64,000 bases of DNA from Pseudanabaena sp. PCC 6802 (GCF_000332175.1 NZ_KB235914.1:4057793-4121792); one strand, 5' to 3'; shown: positions 43,995 to 52,625, counted from the stretch's first letter. The notes: generated by a model not told the origin, from the sequence alone. Program-made: numbers and translations.

Positions 43995-44054
43995 TATAAC
44001 ACCTGTACTACAATTATAACATCGATACTACAACTATAACAACAATACTACTCT
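43995..44054. repeat. Three tandem 20-bp repeats
   Basis: Units begin at 43995, 44015 and 44035 with TATAACA and share tactac near the end (tataacacctgtactacaat, tataacatcgatactacaac, tataacaacaatactactct). They lie 53 bp upstream of ileS, next to a MITE-like element, so they could influence its promoter. Confidence 0.7.
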
Positions 44055-44160
44055 ATCTATAGCGGTTTTCAGATCGAAAAGAGTAGGGGGTGTGGAGGCT
44101 GCGCCCCCACGCAGGGGTTCTACCCCTGCACCCCGTCCTAAGCCTATTGTATATAGCTAT
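44055..44160. repeat. MITE-like dispersed repeat, copy 3
   Basis: Same family and orientation as 35846-35953: ggggtgtggaggctgcgcccccac, then caggggttctacccctg and accccgtcctaagcct with a tatagctata end. The left end is more degenerate. The interior palindrome carries compensated changes (tggaa to ttcta within the loop). Confidence 0.72.
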
Positions 44161-44278
44161 AACTGGACTTACACATCACAATTGCAGAAAGCCAGGAAAT
44201 CAATGCCAGGTGCAACTCCTACAGGTATTGGGATTGCTATAGTTAACAGAATATACTTTCACTATAAGCAAACACTAT

Positions 44279-44854
44279 ATGGATATGGGTTACTTTTGGT
44301 TTAAAACCTTTCATATCATTGGCGTTGTGGTTTGGTTTGCAGGATTGTTCTATCTGGTGCGCCTCTTTATTTATCACGTTGAAGCAGAGCAAGAGCCGGA
44401 ACCAGCACGGTCAATCTTGAAAAAGCAATATCAAATCATGGAAAAACGCCTCTATGACATCATCACCACTCCAGGCATGGTGGTAACCGTGGCGATGGCA
44501 GTTGGCTTGCTGACTACCCAACCCGAGGTACTTAATGATATGTGGATGCATTTCAAGCTTCTATTTGTCGGAGTCCTGGTTGCCTATCATTTTTACTGCG
44601 GGCGCTTGCTCAAACAACTAGCGGCAGGAGAATGCAAATGGAGCGGGCAGCAACTGCGCGCGCTCAATGAAGCGCCTACGGTACTTTTGGTAGCGATCGT
44701 TTTGCTTGTCGTCTTTAAAGGCAGCCTACCACTGGATGTTACCACTGTAGGTATTCTGGGCATGATTGTCGCAATGGGGGCTGCGATTCAACTTTACGCC
44801 AAGAAACGTAGGCAAGATCGAGAGAAGCTAGCACTAGAAGTATCTCAAGATTAA
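44279..44854 (+). CDS. hemJ: Protoporphyrinogen IX oxidase HemJ
   Basis: 191 residues with about four to five membrane helices. It has the HemJ hallmarks: FWFKTFHIIGVVVWFAGLFY with the conserved His, ITTPGMVVTVAMAVGLL, MHFKLLFVGVLVAYHFYCGR, and LRALNEAPTVLLVAIVLLVV. It oxidises protoporphyrinogen IX to protoporphyrin IX on the heme/chlorophyll pathway. ATG 44279 or 44285 could start it. It follows a MITE-like repeat and stands alone. Confidence 0.93.
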   Translation: MDMGYFWFKTFHIIGVVVWFAGLFYLVRLFIYHVEAEQEPEPARSILKKQYQIMEKRLYDIITTPGMVVTVAMAVGLLTTQPEVLNDMWMHFKLLFVGVLVAYHFYCGRLLKQLAAGECKWSGQQLRALNEAPTVLLVAIVLLVVFKGSLPLDVTTVGILGMIVAMGAAIQLYAKKRRQDREKLALEVSQD

Positions 44855-44924
44855 AAACTAGCTTTTAGCAGTCAGCTTTTTTAAACATAGCAATTGCCGG
44901 ACTACCCACCCCTAATTGCGTACC

Positions 44925-45149
44925 TCATGCCGTACGTTGAAATATACTGCTGAGGTAGACCTTAGCCGCACTGCGATATTCACGCGACGAAGCCGTGCTA
45001 TCGCAGTTGCCGTTTTGCAGAAGGAATAAAGATAAAGCAGCGGCAAATACCCGATCTTGATCCCAGTCGGGGTGTGTTTCCAAATACCCTTTCAATGTTT
45101 CGTGCAACTCTTCGGGAATTTCCGCCAATATACTAACCGTCGCATCCAT
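44925..45149 (-). CDS. DUF2811-family small protein
   Basis: 74 residues from ATG 45149. SILAEIPEELHETLKGYLET and HPDWDQDRVFAAALSLFLLQ are the conserved core of DUF2811, a cyanobacterial family whose pattern suggests a ribbon-helix-helix-like fold (inference). An in-frame start at 45233 would add a non-conserved extension. It is transcribed away from the DnaA-box-like cluster about 270 bp upstream. Confidence 0.85.
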   Translation of the reverse strand: MDATVSILAEIPEELHETLKGYLETHPDWDQDRVFAAALSLFLLQNGNCDSTASSREYRSAAKVYLSSIFQRTA

Positions 45150-45421
45150 AGTTTGCCCCTCACTCCCTCGTTTCAGGAGTTGTATGTAGATGTTGTGGGC
45201 TACATTGTGTGACCAACAATAAGAGCTTGTCAACGCGATCGCCGCTTAACAAATCGGCATTTTCAGGGGTAGTTGACAACTAACAATCGATATTTTGACT
45301 AGAATTTCGTTACATAACTTCAATTATTGGCTCGGAATAGCAATTTCCCCAAGCTCGGGGCGCTCGAACTTGCAAGACTCTTATCCTGGAGGTTCGTATC
45401 TTCCAAGCCGTGCTAACAGCC

Positions 45422-45484
45422 TGTGGAAAACTTCTAAAAACCTGTGGAAAATTCCAGCATATCTGGGGAAACTCCTGTGGAAAA
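45422..45484. other. Cluster of DnaA-box-like sequences (candidate replication origin)
   Basis: TGTGGAAAA, the complement of the cyanobacterial DnaA box TTTTCCACA, occurs perfectly at 45422-45430, 45443-45451 and 45476-45484, all in one orientation. A degenerate TGGGGAAAC is at 45464-45472. The first three sites are spaced exactly 21 bp, two helical turns. AT-rich sequence follows (45520-45620), and 45234-45849 contains no gene. Confidence 0.6.
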
Positions 45485-45489
45485 GTTAG

Positions 45490-45849
45490 AGTGAGATCGA
45501 AGCACGAATTATTTTCCCAGGCCGATCGAATGTTATGAAATCTTGACTTTTCGATCGATCTCAATAAAAAAGCAAAAGCTGAAACTGTTGCTAATCAAGG
45601 AATTAACTTTATTAATAAGCACCTGCTACAGCTTGCACGGGACTTCGCGATCGCCTCCCTAAACTAATTTGGTTAGTTATATAGCCGTACCGTCATAAAA
45701 TATCGCCCAAACAATTAGATCGTCAGAGAAATCCACAAAGCACCGATAACTTGCTATGTGTAAATACACGCTCGAATACCTGAGCAAAGCGATCGCCACT
45801 TGGACTGGGCAGATAGCCCATCGCTTCGGCGATCGATATCTTTAAGCCA
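45490..45849. other. Gene-free AT-rich interval beside the DnaA-box cluster
   Basis: 360 bp without a convincing ORF. AT-rich runs such as aattaactttattaataagc (45600-45620) could be an unwinding element. Two pairs of GATCGAT-type palindromes and three HIP1 cores also lie here. Confidence 0.5.
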
Positions 45850-46212
45850 TCAACTTTCGGCATAGCAAGCGTTAGAACGATTTACTTTACCAGCATTGTC
45901 GAAGTAAAAGGTTTCTGCTGCTAGACCGCGTATGCTTTGATAGTAGAGAGTAATGCTATTAATGCCAATCAGCAGATTTACAGGTACAAATTGTAGATTG
46001 GGCATCAACTGCAAACATTTCCCCCAATAGGCACTAATAGCCTGCTTTCCCGTCAACTTGCCTGTAGGTTCTTGGGCTACTTGAATAATAAAAGGCGAGG
46101 ACAACTCAAAGTCTTCTGCATAGTGCGACAGAATGCGATTCAAGTCGTGACTGTTCCATGCAGCAAACCATTCAGAGGCAAATTTAGAGGCGAATGCTCG
46201 ATCGATTACCAT
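45850..46212 (-). CDS. NTF2-like/SnoaL-like protein
   Basis: 120 residues. The pattern FASEWFAAWNSHDLNRILSH, YAEDFELSSPFI, GKQAISAYWGKCLQLMPNLQ and GLAAETFYFDNAGKVNR fits the cone-shaped NTF2-like fold, often an enzyme or a small-molecule-binding domain. The substrate is not predictable. It is divergent from a MarR regulator, with a 65-bp gap holding paired operator candidates, so it is probably the regulator's target. Confidence 0.82.
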   Translation of the reverse strand: MVIDRAFASKFASEWFAAWNSHDLNRILSHYAEDFELSSPFIIQVAQEPTGKLTGKQAISAYWGKCLQLMPNLQFVPVNLLIGINSITLYYQSIRGLAAETFYFDNAGKVNRSNACYAES

Positions 46213-46230
46213 ACGCGCTTCCCTAAATAG

Positions 46231-46286
46231 GTCAACATATATGACTTAATATAAAAGCACCTCGAGATTACGTCAATATGGTTGAC
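46231..46286. promoter_or_regulatory. Paired GTCA-N7-TGAC operators between the NTF2-like and MarR genes
   Basis: GTCAACATATATGAC (46231-46245) and GTCAATATGGTTGAC (46272-46286) have the same dyad arms and spacer. Centres are 41 bp apart, near four helical turns. The second covers the marR start codon (46278). MarR proteins bind such dyads and repress both genes. Confidence 0.65.
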
Positions 46287-46718
46287 CTAAAACGCGAACA
46301 GGAATTAAATACGGCACTAGAACTCATGTACTTTGCATTTCGAGCGATCGTTGCCAAGCCCGATGAAATGCTAGCTGAACGCCGTATGTCGCGGGTGCAT
46401 CATCGTATCCTTTACTTTGTCGGGCGCAATCCAGGAGTTAGCGTTACCCATCTACTAGAAATTTTGGGTGTTTCTAAACAAGCGCTCAACGCGCCGTTGC
46501 GTTTGTTAATCGCACAAGAATTAATTAAAGCAACTCTCGATCCTGGCGATCGCCGCATCAAACAGCTTGCCCTCACAGACAAAGGAACACAATTTGAGAA
46601 TGCTTTATCAGGAAATCAGCGGCGCAGGTTTGAATCGGTCTTTACACTAATTGGTAAGGACAAAGAAACAGCTTGGCGGGAAACAATGCAATTGCTTGCT
46701 GATTCTCGGTTTGATTAG
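46278..46718 (+). CDS. MarR-family transcriptional regulator
   Basis: 146 residues. The winged helix lies at about 45-105: MSRVHHRILYFVGRNPGVSV, THLLEILGVSKQALNAPLRL and the wing DPGDRRIKQLALTDKG. Terminal helices should dimerise. It is divergent from the NTF2-like gene, and its own start codon is inside a candidate operator, implying autorepression. The inducer is unknown. Confidence 0.9.
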   Translation: MVDLKREQELNTALELMYFAFRAIVAKPDEMLAERRMSRVHHRILYFVGRNPGVSVTHLLEILGVSKQALNAPLRLLIAQELIKATLDPGDRRIKQLALTDKGTQFENALSGNQRRRFESVFTLIGKDKETAWRETMQLLADSRFD

Positions 46719-46961
46719 CCAGAATGTATAGCTTCAAAATCTTAGTTTTTAAGGATACAATTATGGTTAGTCTTTGCAGTCAAACCAGTTTACATAGTTA
46801 ATAACAAATAACGTATAGTTAATAACTCTGGTAATTGGGTAAGCTACTGTAACCGTCCTAGTAGTTGTTTGGGCACATTTGTACTGCCAGGCTGATTTCT
46901 TGCTAGGGAATCTGCCACAGTAGATTTAGAGCAGTAGGTTTAAAGCAAAGTTCGGGGACAT

Positions 46962-47990
46962 ATGGAGCTAAAAAGCAGATTACTGAGAATTAATAAAGGG
47001 ATCGGTCATCAAGGGTTTGACGATCACTATGCCATATTAGGTCTACCAATCACTGCTACTGAGCGTCAGGTGCGCGATCGCTATCTGACCATCGCCAAAA
47101 GGCTGCACCCAGATGTATGCCGGCTCACAGCCGGTGACAAGGAGTTAGCTACGCGTTTTTTTGCTCGACTGGTCAACCCTGCTTACTTTGCCCTCAATCG
47201 CAAGCGAGAGCGAGCCGAATATGTCAAGGTACTAAAGCTGATTCCCAAATTGATGCTCAAGCGCAATCAAAAAGTTTCCCCTCAGTCACCTGTAGCCCAA
47301 AAGTTAGCTAACGATCCCAGCCAGGAAAAATACGAAAGAGCAGTTACCGCGATCTCAACCGTACAGTTTGAGAACATGACTACTTACATGGATTTTGCTG
47401 GCGATCTGAGCGAGTTAAATTTAGTCTTTTTACTCACTAGCGAAGGCTGCTCGCATTTAATCGCCCAGCCATCCCAGGAAAGCGAGCAGCCTTCTAGCCA
47501 GCCTAAAACTAGCGATCGTCCTACGCCAGAGCGGATGCGTCCGGCTCGCACGGGATACTACGATACAACTGCAGGAACAGCGGGTAAAAGCGGTGCAGGT
47601 GGCGACACTTCAGGAACAATCTCAAAGCCACAAGCCGATCTCAGCAAAGCAATGGCGAAAAAGCACCTGCAAGAAGCCCAAGCCCTCATCAGTCGCAGAC
47701 AGTGGCAGGATGCGCTCAAAGAACTCCGCAATGCTTTGAAGCTAGATAACCAAAACAGTCAATGCCACGTTCTGATGGGTATTGTGTATATGAATCAGGA
47801 GTTTGTCGGTATGGCAAAGTCGAGTTTTCAGGAAGCACTAAAGCTCGATCCCCAAAATCGCGTTGCTCTAGACAATCTCCAAAAACTGGATGCCAAAATG
47901 CCAAGGAAGCAAAGTGGTAGCGACGCTCAGGGTAGCGCTAAAAAACCACCGAAAAAAGGAGGTTTGTCCTCCTGGCTACCGTGGTGGTAA
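46962..47990 (+). CDS. J-domain protein with TPRs
   Basis: 342 residues. The J domain at about 20-90 has DDHYAILGLPITATERQVRD and an intact HPD in AKRLHPDVCRLTAG, so it can stimulate DnaK. A Ser/Pro/Gly-rich linker (170-225) precedes two or three TPRs (AKKHLQEAQALISRRQWQDA, SQCHVLMGIVYMNQEFVG, AKSSFQEALKLDPQ). The C-terminus (KKPPKKGGLSSWLPWW) is basic and then aromatic, possibly a membrane contact. The client is unknown. Confidence 0.85.
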   Translation: MELKSRLLRINKGIGHQGFDDHYAILGLPITATERQVRDRYLTIAKRLHPDVCRLTAGDKELATRFFARLVNPAYFALNRKRERAEYVKVLKLIPKLMLKRNQKVSPQSPVAQKLANDPSQEKYERAVTAISTVQFENMTTYMDFAGDLSELNLVFLLTSEGCSHLIAQPSQESEQPSSQPKTSDRPTPERMRPARTGYYDTTAGTAGKSGAGGDTSGTISKPQADLSKAMAKKHLQEAQALISRRQWQDALKELRNALKLDNQNSQCHVLMGIVYMNQEFVGMAKSSFQEALKLDPQNRVALDNLQKLDAKMPRKQSGSDAQGSAKKPPKKGGLSSWLPWW

Positions 47991-48099
47991 TTTTGTCGCA
48001 AAGTAGCAAAGCAATTTTGTAACAAAATATCGTCGCCAGACTAGATGCTAGTGGTAGCATTTGCCGAGAACTGCCAATGTAACCGCTGATATAACCGCA

Positions 48100-49713
48100 A
48101 TGTCAAACTTGTCTGATAGTTTGCCCAATTTAATTCGCCCAGCCGCTGCTTATACGCTTTACGGCTTAGTATGGATCTCATCCGAGGCTATACCCTATGC
48201 GATCGCTCTGGATACTTACCAAGGAAACTTACTTAAGATCGATCCCCACACTGATAGCGCATCCATTTTAAATCCCTATACTGCCAGACAATTTCGCAAT
48301 GCCTCGGGCATTGCCATCAGCGGCGATAAGCTGTTTGTGACTAAAGGCAACAGCATATACTACTGCAACATGATTGACTTTGACTTGCAGCCATACATGG
48401 AACTGCCAGATCGAGTTGAAGGTATTGCTGTTTCCGAAGGAGGTGTATACGTATCCTCTAGTCAAGCGAGCAAGATTTTCGTTTTTGGTCGTGCGACTAG
48501 AGGGTTACTGCGCGTGATGCCAGCTCCTGGCATTGGGCTTGAGGCGCTGACTTTGCGCGACAACGAGCTATGGATATGCGATCGCACCGAAGAAACCGTG
48601 TATTGCCTGGAGGCCAAAACTGGTGCCATCAAGTTTCGAGCGCTCGTGCCATTTCCCAAACCCACAGGTTTGGGCTTCTGCGGTAATGACTTATACGTTG
48701 TTTATACAGACGACGAATACTACATTCGCGATAATCCCAACGATCCCGAGCCACTGTCAGTACAGGTACGCGATCGCACCTTCATCCACAAACTGAACCT
48801 GATTCAGGTGGATGCCAAACCGCGCTATACCCTCTCTAATGGCTACCTGGTCGAGATGATCTATTTAGAGGAAACATCGTCCGAAGATCCGCAGGACGTA
48901 CACGATCTGACATGGCGCATTGCCTTGCCCACCAATACAGATCGACAAAAGGTGCGATCGGTAGAACCAATGGGAATGCCTTTTACCGAGGAAATCGTAG
49001 AAGGTCAACGCGTAGCCGTATTCGAGATTGGCGAACTGCGCGCTGACGAAGCCAGGCTATTTGGCTGGAAAGCTATCCTGGAAATGCGCGGTATTAAATA
49101 CGAAATCCCCTACACAGAAGTCGAAACTATCCCGCCGCTGTCGCCGGAGATGCAAGCCCAGTACCTGATCGACGATGACGGCTTAGGCATGGATCTGCCC
49201 GCTGTCCAGGCGGCTGCCAAAGAGGCAGTCGGGCGCGAAACAAATATCATCCGTAAAATGTTGGCCATTCGAGATTATGTCTATGACAAACTGCAATACC
49301 GCATGCAGCCATACATTGATACGCCAGATCTGGTATTAGCCAGAGGTACGGGTTCCTGTGGCGAATACGTGGGCGTGCTGTTGGCACTGGCCCGCTTGAA
49401 TGGTATTGCCTGCCGTACAGTTGGTCGCTATAAGTGCCCTCCCGAAGCCGATCGGCATAACGTGCCCCTGTACCAGTACTACAACCACGTTTGGATTGAG
49501 TTTTACGTACCTACTATTGGTTGGCTGCCAATGGAGTCAAATCCCGACGATCTTGGCGATCGCCCCTACCCCACTAGATTCTTTATGGGCCTACCTTGGT
49601 ACCACGTAGAAATTGGCAAGGGCATTTCCTTTGAAACCATTCAACCCCAACCATTTTCGATAGGCGAGTTAGCTCTTAACCACGTCAGATTCAGGATTTT
49701 AGGCGAGTTGTGA
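48100..49713 (+). CDS. Transglutaminase-like protein with N-terminal beta-propeller-like region
   Basis: 537 residues from ATG 48100; an in-frame TTG is at 48061. Residues about 20-230 resemble propeller blades (YAIALDTYQGNLLKIDPHTD, VEGIAVSEGGVYVSSSQASK, NELWICDRTEETVYCLEAKT). A linking beta domain follows. The C-terminal transglutaminase-like domain has the Cys in GTGSCGEYVGVLLALARLNG, the His in YNHVWIEFYVP and the Asp in MESNPDDLGD. No signal peptide, so it is probably cytoplasmic; likely a protease or amidase rather than a cross-linker. Confidence 0.82.
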   Translation: MSNLSDSLPNLIRPAAAYTLYGLVWISSEAIPYAIALDTYQGNLLKIDPHTDSASILNPYTARQFRNASGIAISGDKLFVTKGNSIYYCNMIDFDLQPYMELPDRVEGIAVSEGGVYVSSSQASKIFVFGRATRGLLRVMPAPGIGLEALTLRDNELWICDRTEETVYCLEAKTGAIKFRALVPFPKPTGLGFCGNDLYVVYTDDEYYIRDNPNDPEPLSVQVRDRTFIHKLNLIQVDAKPRYTLSNGYLVEMIYLEETSSEDPQDVHDLTWRIALPTNTDRQKVRSVEPMGMPFTEEIVEGQRVAVFEIGELRADEARLFGWKAILEMRGIKYEIPYTEVETIPPLSPEMQAQYLIDDDGLGMDLPAVQAAAKEAVGRETNIIRKMLAIRDYVYDKLQYRMQPYIDTPDLVLARGTGSCGEYVGVLLALARLNGIACRTVGRYKCPPEADRHNVPLYQYYNHVWIEFYVPTIGWLPMESNPDDLGDRPYPTRFFMGLPWYHVEIGKGISFETIQPQPFSIGELALNHVRFRILGEL

Positions 49714-49737
49714 ATTTTCGTCTATGTCCTGTATGTA

Positions 49738-49800
49738 GGGGGCAGGTTTTGCCAGAGCGCTATCGATAAAAGTTAAAAAACTTTAGCCAAACCTGCCCTT
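49738..49800. terminator. Inverted repeat after the transglutaminase-like gene
   Basis: GGGCAGGTTT (49740-49749) pairs exactly with AAACCTGCCC (49789-49798). The centre contains a second small hairpin (aaagttaaaaaacttt). GGGGGCAGGTTT also occurs at 2793, so it may belong to a dispersed repeat. It could end transcription before efp. Confidence 0.5.
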
Positions 49801-49932
49801 ACGCCCTGGATTTTTTGCAGTAACAATTATGTTGCATCTCTAAGGTAGAATGGAGGGCGGTTAAAGTTGCCCACATTAGTCTCTAGCTAAAGCAGATCCT
49901 AAAGTACACAGTCCAAGATATAAAGTGACAGC

Positions 49933-50493
49933 ATGATTTCTAGTAACGATTTTCGACCGGGTGTGACCATCGAGCTGGATGGAGGAGTATGGCGTGTAGT
50001 GGAGTTTCTACATGTTAAGCCAGGTAAGGGATCTGCCTTTGTGCGCACAAAACTCAAAAATGCCCAAACGGGTAGCGTTGTCGAACGCACATTTAGAGCA
50101 GGTGAAACTGTACCCCAAGCAACTCTAGAAAAAAGCACGATGCAGCACACCTACAAAGAAGGTGAGAATTTCGTGTTCATGGACATGTCTACCTACGAAG
50201 AGTCAACTTTAAGTGCCCAGCAAATCGGCGATCGCGTCAAGTACATCAAAGAGGGTATGGAAGTTAATGTCGTGCGCTGGGGTACTCAGGTGATTGATGT
50301 GGAGTTACCCAACACCGTGGTGCTGGAAGTTACCCAGACCGATCCAGGTCTGCGGGGCGATACTGCCACGGGTGGTACTAAGCCTGCAATTCTTGAAACC
50401 GGAGCGCAGGTGATGGTGCCGTTGTTCATCGAAATTGGCGAGCGTATTAAAGTTGATACTCGCAGTGATACTTATTTGGGGCGTGATAACTAG
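49933..50493 (+). CDS. efp: Translation elongation factor P
   Basis: 186 residues, the standard three-domain KOW, OB, OB form. The loop VKPGKGSAF carries Lys32 at the tip, the site modified in many bacteria. It ends [13 protein letters not shown] relieves ribosome stalling at polyproline; several proteins in this window have Pro-rich stretches. accB starts right after its stop codon, the typical efp-accB pair. Confidence 0.97.
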   Translation: MISSNDFRPGVTIELDGGVWRVVEFLHVKPGKGSAFVRTKLKNAQTGSVVERTFRAGETVPQATLEKSTMQHTYKEGENFVFMDMSTYEESTLSAQQIGDRVKYIKEGMEVNVVRWGTQVIDVELPNTVVLEVTQTDPGLRGDTATGGTKPAILETGAQVMVPLFIEIGERIKVDTRSDTYLGRDN

Positions 50494-50985
50494 GTGGAAT
50501 TTAACTTAGACCAACTACGGGAACTGATCGCGATTCTAAATCAAACCGATATTTCAGAGTTGACTTTAGAATCCGGCGATCTGCGCTTGAATATTCGCAA
50601 GAGCGAGACAAAGTCTGTCATCGTCGAGTCAACCGCGCCAGTTGTAACGACATCACAGCCAATTAGCGCGACCGTAGCCACAGTACCAGCAGCAGCTTCA
50701 ACCCCACCAGTCTCATCTCCTCTAGAAGCATCTCCTGCTCGCAAGCTAATTGATATTACTTCACCGATGGTGGGAACGTTCTATAGTGCTCCGGCTCCTG
50801 ATGAGCCACCATTTGTGGAAGTTGGCGATCGCGTAAGTAAGGGGCAAACCGTTTGCATTATTGAGGCGATGAAACTGATGAACGAGATCGAATCCGAAGC
50901 TTCCGGTCGCATCGTCGAGATTTTAGTAGACAACGCCCAACCGATTGAGTACGGTCAGTTATTGATGCGAGTAGATCCTAGCTAG
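50494..50985 (+). CDS. accB: Biotin carboxyl carrier protein of acetyl-CoA carboxylase
   Basis: 163 residues, starting at GTG 50494 directly after the efp stop. The N-terminal region ([19 protein letters not shown]) and an Ala/Pro/Thr-rich linker precede the biotinyl domain. The motif [20 protein letters not shown] has biotinyl-lysine Lys127. It is the carrier for acetyl-CoA carboxylase in fatty-acid synthesis. Translation is probably coupled to efp. Confidence 0.96.
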   Translation: MEFNLDQLRELIAILNQTDISELTLESGDLRLNIRKSETKSVIVESTAPVVTTSQPISATVATVPAAASTPPVSSPLEASPARKLIDITSPMVGTFYSAPAPDEPPFVEVGDRVSKGQTVCIIEAMKLMNEIESEASGRIVEILVDNAQPIEYGQLLMRVDPS

Positions 50986-51004
50986 CCAGCCACATCCTCA
51001 AGCC

Positions 51005-51340
51005 ATGCAAAAAATCAGTGTAGAAGAGTTAGCAATTTATCTCAATTCTGGCGATCTCGAAAGCTTGCAGTTGATCGACGTGCGGGAACCAGAAGAATTA
51101 GCGATCGCTAGTTTAGAAGGCTTTAGAAATCTCCCACTCAGCCAGTATCCCGAATGGTCCGGACAAATTTCCACGATCCTGGATCCCCATGCTGAGACGC
51201 TCGTACTCTGCCATCATGGTATGCGCTCGGCTCAGATGTGCGAGTGGCTGATTTCTCAAGGCTTTACTAACGTCAAAAATATTAGTGGCGGTATTGATGC
51301 TTACTCGCTCGCAGTCGATCCATCGGTGCCCCAGTACTGA
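51005..51340 (+). CDS. Rhodanese-like domain protein
   Basis: 111 residues, a single rhodanese domain: LQLIDVREPEELAIASLEGF, the catalytic-loop Cys in LVLCHHGMRSAQMCEWLISQ and GFTNVKNISGGIDAYS. The loop C-H-H-G-M-R-S suggests sulfurtransferase or related activity. It begins 19 bp after accB and may share its transcript. Partner unknown. Confidence 0.92.
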   Translation: MQKISVEELAIYLNSGDLESLQLIDVREPEELAIASLEGFRNLPLSQYPEWSGQISTILDPHAETLVLCHHGMRSAQMCEWLISQGFTNVKNISGGIDAYSLAVDPSVPQY

Positions 51341-51360
51341 GGGACTCGTACCTTGAGCCT

Positions 51361-52185
51361 ATGCTGACATTCCTATTCTGGAACCTTAACAGGAAGGATT
51401 TGATTTCTTCCTTAGTCCAGTTAGTCGTTACTCATAATGTAGACATCCTGATCCTAGCGGAATGTACGCATACTCAGCTATTCCCTGATAACATACTGCT
51501 TGCGCTTAACCCAGAGGGGCAAAAAGCCGAATTTCACTATGCTCCTAGCAAGTGCGATCGCATTCAAATCTTCACGCGCTTCTCAGATAGCTTTGTTAAA
51601 CCTATTTCGGAATCAGAACGCTACACGCTTAGAAGGCTTACTCTACCGGGTCGTGATGCGTTATTGCTAGTAGCTGCTCATTTACTTAGTCAACTGCATG
51701 CCAAAGAAAGCACCCTCATATTTGAGGTAGGGCAGTTTGCTGAAGAAATACGACGTACTGAAAAAGAGTTAGGGCATTCTCGTACAATCGTAGTTGGAGA
51801 CCTGAATATGAATCCTTTTTCTGATGGTGTGGTCTCGGCTAGCGGATTGCATGGAGTTATGACTCAGGAAATTGCTCGTAAAAAGCTAAGAACGGTTCAG
51901 GGCAGAGATTACCCTTTCTTTTATAATCCCATGTGGAGATGTCTGGGAGGCAGCACAATTGCGCCAGCAGGAACTTATTACTACAGAAGTTCAGATCACG
52001 TATGCTATTTCTGGAATACCTTCGACCAAGTACTAATACGTCCAGACTTACTCGATCAGTGGGACGATACATCACTCCAAATACTCACCAACGATGGCAC
52101 ACAGAGCTTACTAATGCCAAACGCTCTACCTGACAAAACAAATTTTTCCGACCACCTGCCACTTTTATTCAGGCTTAATTTATGA
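51361..52185 (+). CDS. Endonuclease/exonuclease/phosphatase (EEP) fold protein
   Basis: 274 residues. EEP motifs in order: LFWNLNRKDL (metal-binding Asn), VDILILAECTH (catalytic Glu), TIVVGDLNMNPFSDG (Asp and Asn) and the terminal FSDHLPLLFRL (Asp-His). It could be a nuclease or a phosphodiesterase. Its last four bases (ATGA) overlap the start of a small partner gene, a tight two-gene unit. It is more AT-rich than accB upstream. The substrate is not predictable. Confidence 0.82.
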   Translation: MLTFLFWNLNRKDLISSLVQLVVTHNVDILILAECTHTQLFPDNILLALNPEGQKAEFHYAPSKCDRIQIFTRFSDSFVKPISESERYTLRRLTLPGRDALLLVAAHLLSQLHAKESTLIFEVGQFAEEIRRTEKELGHSRTIVVGDLNMNPFSDGVVSASGLHGVMTQEIARKKLRTVQGRDYPFFYNPMWRCLGGSTIAPAGTYYYRSSDHVCYFWNTFDQVLIRPDLLDQWDDTSLQILTNDGTQSLLMPNALPDKTNFSDHLPLLFRLNL

Positions 52186-52625
52186 AAGAAGGAAATGCTG
52201 CCATGACCAATACAAATATTGAAAGCTTATGGCCAGAAGAAGATTTTGGTGTACCTGAAATTACACCACCTATCGTTATTCTCCGCCATCAAGCATATGC
52301 CCTAGGACAAAAAACTAGAAACGTTTTGGAGGGAGCAGTAGTGCAACAAATTAATCCTAGTGGAGGTAGTGCATATTTAGAGGAAACTTTTTACATTCAA
52401 GCTCCTCTCCTAGGTGGATACCGATACTACCTTTTCCATGTAAATCATAAAGCTTTTCCAATTTACCCATTAAATATTTATTCAGATGAAAGACAGCAAA
52501 AGCCTATAAAGGTTGATGATGAAGAAGAATTTCGGGGTGCACTACGCCAAATCTTTGCTTCGGAAAAAACAAAAAATGTTATTCAATCGCTTTTAGCGCA
52601 AAGCCTTTCTGAGACTGCTAGTTAG
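52182..52625 (+). CDS. Small partner protein of the EEP nuclease
   Basis: 147 residues from ATG 52182; ATG 52203 (MTNTNIESLWPEEDFG) is the alternative. The protein is mixed alpha/beta (GGSAYLEETFYIQAPLLGGY, RYYLFHVNHKAFPIYPLNIY, then a C-terminal helix EEFRGALRQIFASEKTKNVI). No family is recognised. It overlaps the EEP gene by four bases, so the products are probably made in fixed ratio and may act together as substrate adaptor, inhibitor or antitoxin; all of these are inference. Confidence 0.7.
   Translation: MKEGNAAMTNTNIESLWPEEDFGVPEITPPIVILRHQAYALGQKTRNVLEGAVVQQINPSGGSAYLEETFYIQAPLLGGYRYYLFHVNHKAFPIYPLNIYSDERQQKPIKVDDEEEFRGALRQIFASEKTKNVIQSLLAQSLSETAS

Noticed and set aside
45295..45489. 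64-codon ORF over the DnaA-box-like cluster
   Set aside because: It has no family-like sequence or ribosome-binding site, and its repeats are explained by the TGTGGAAAA boxes.
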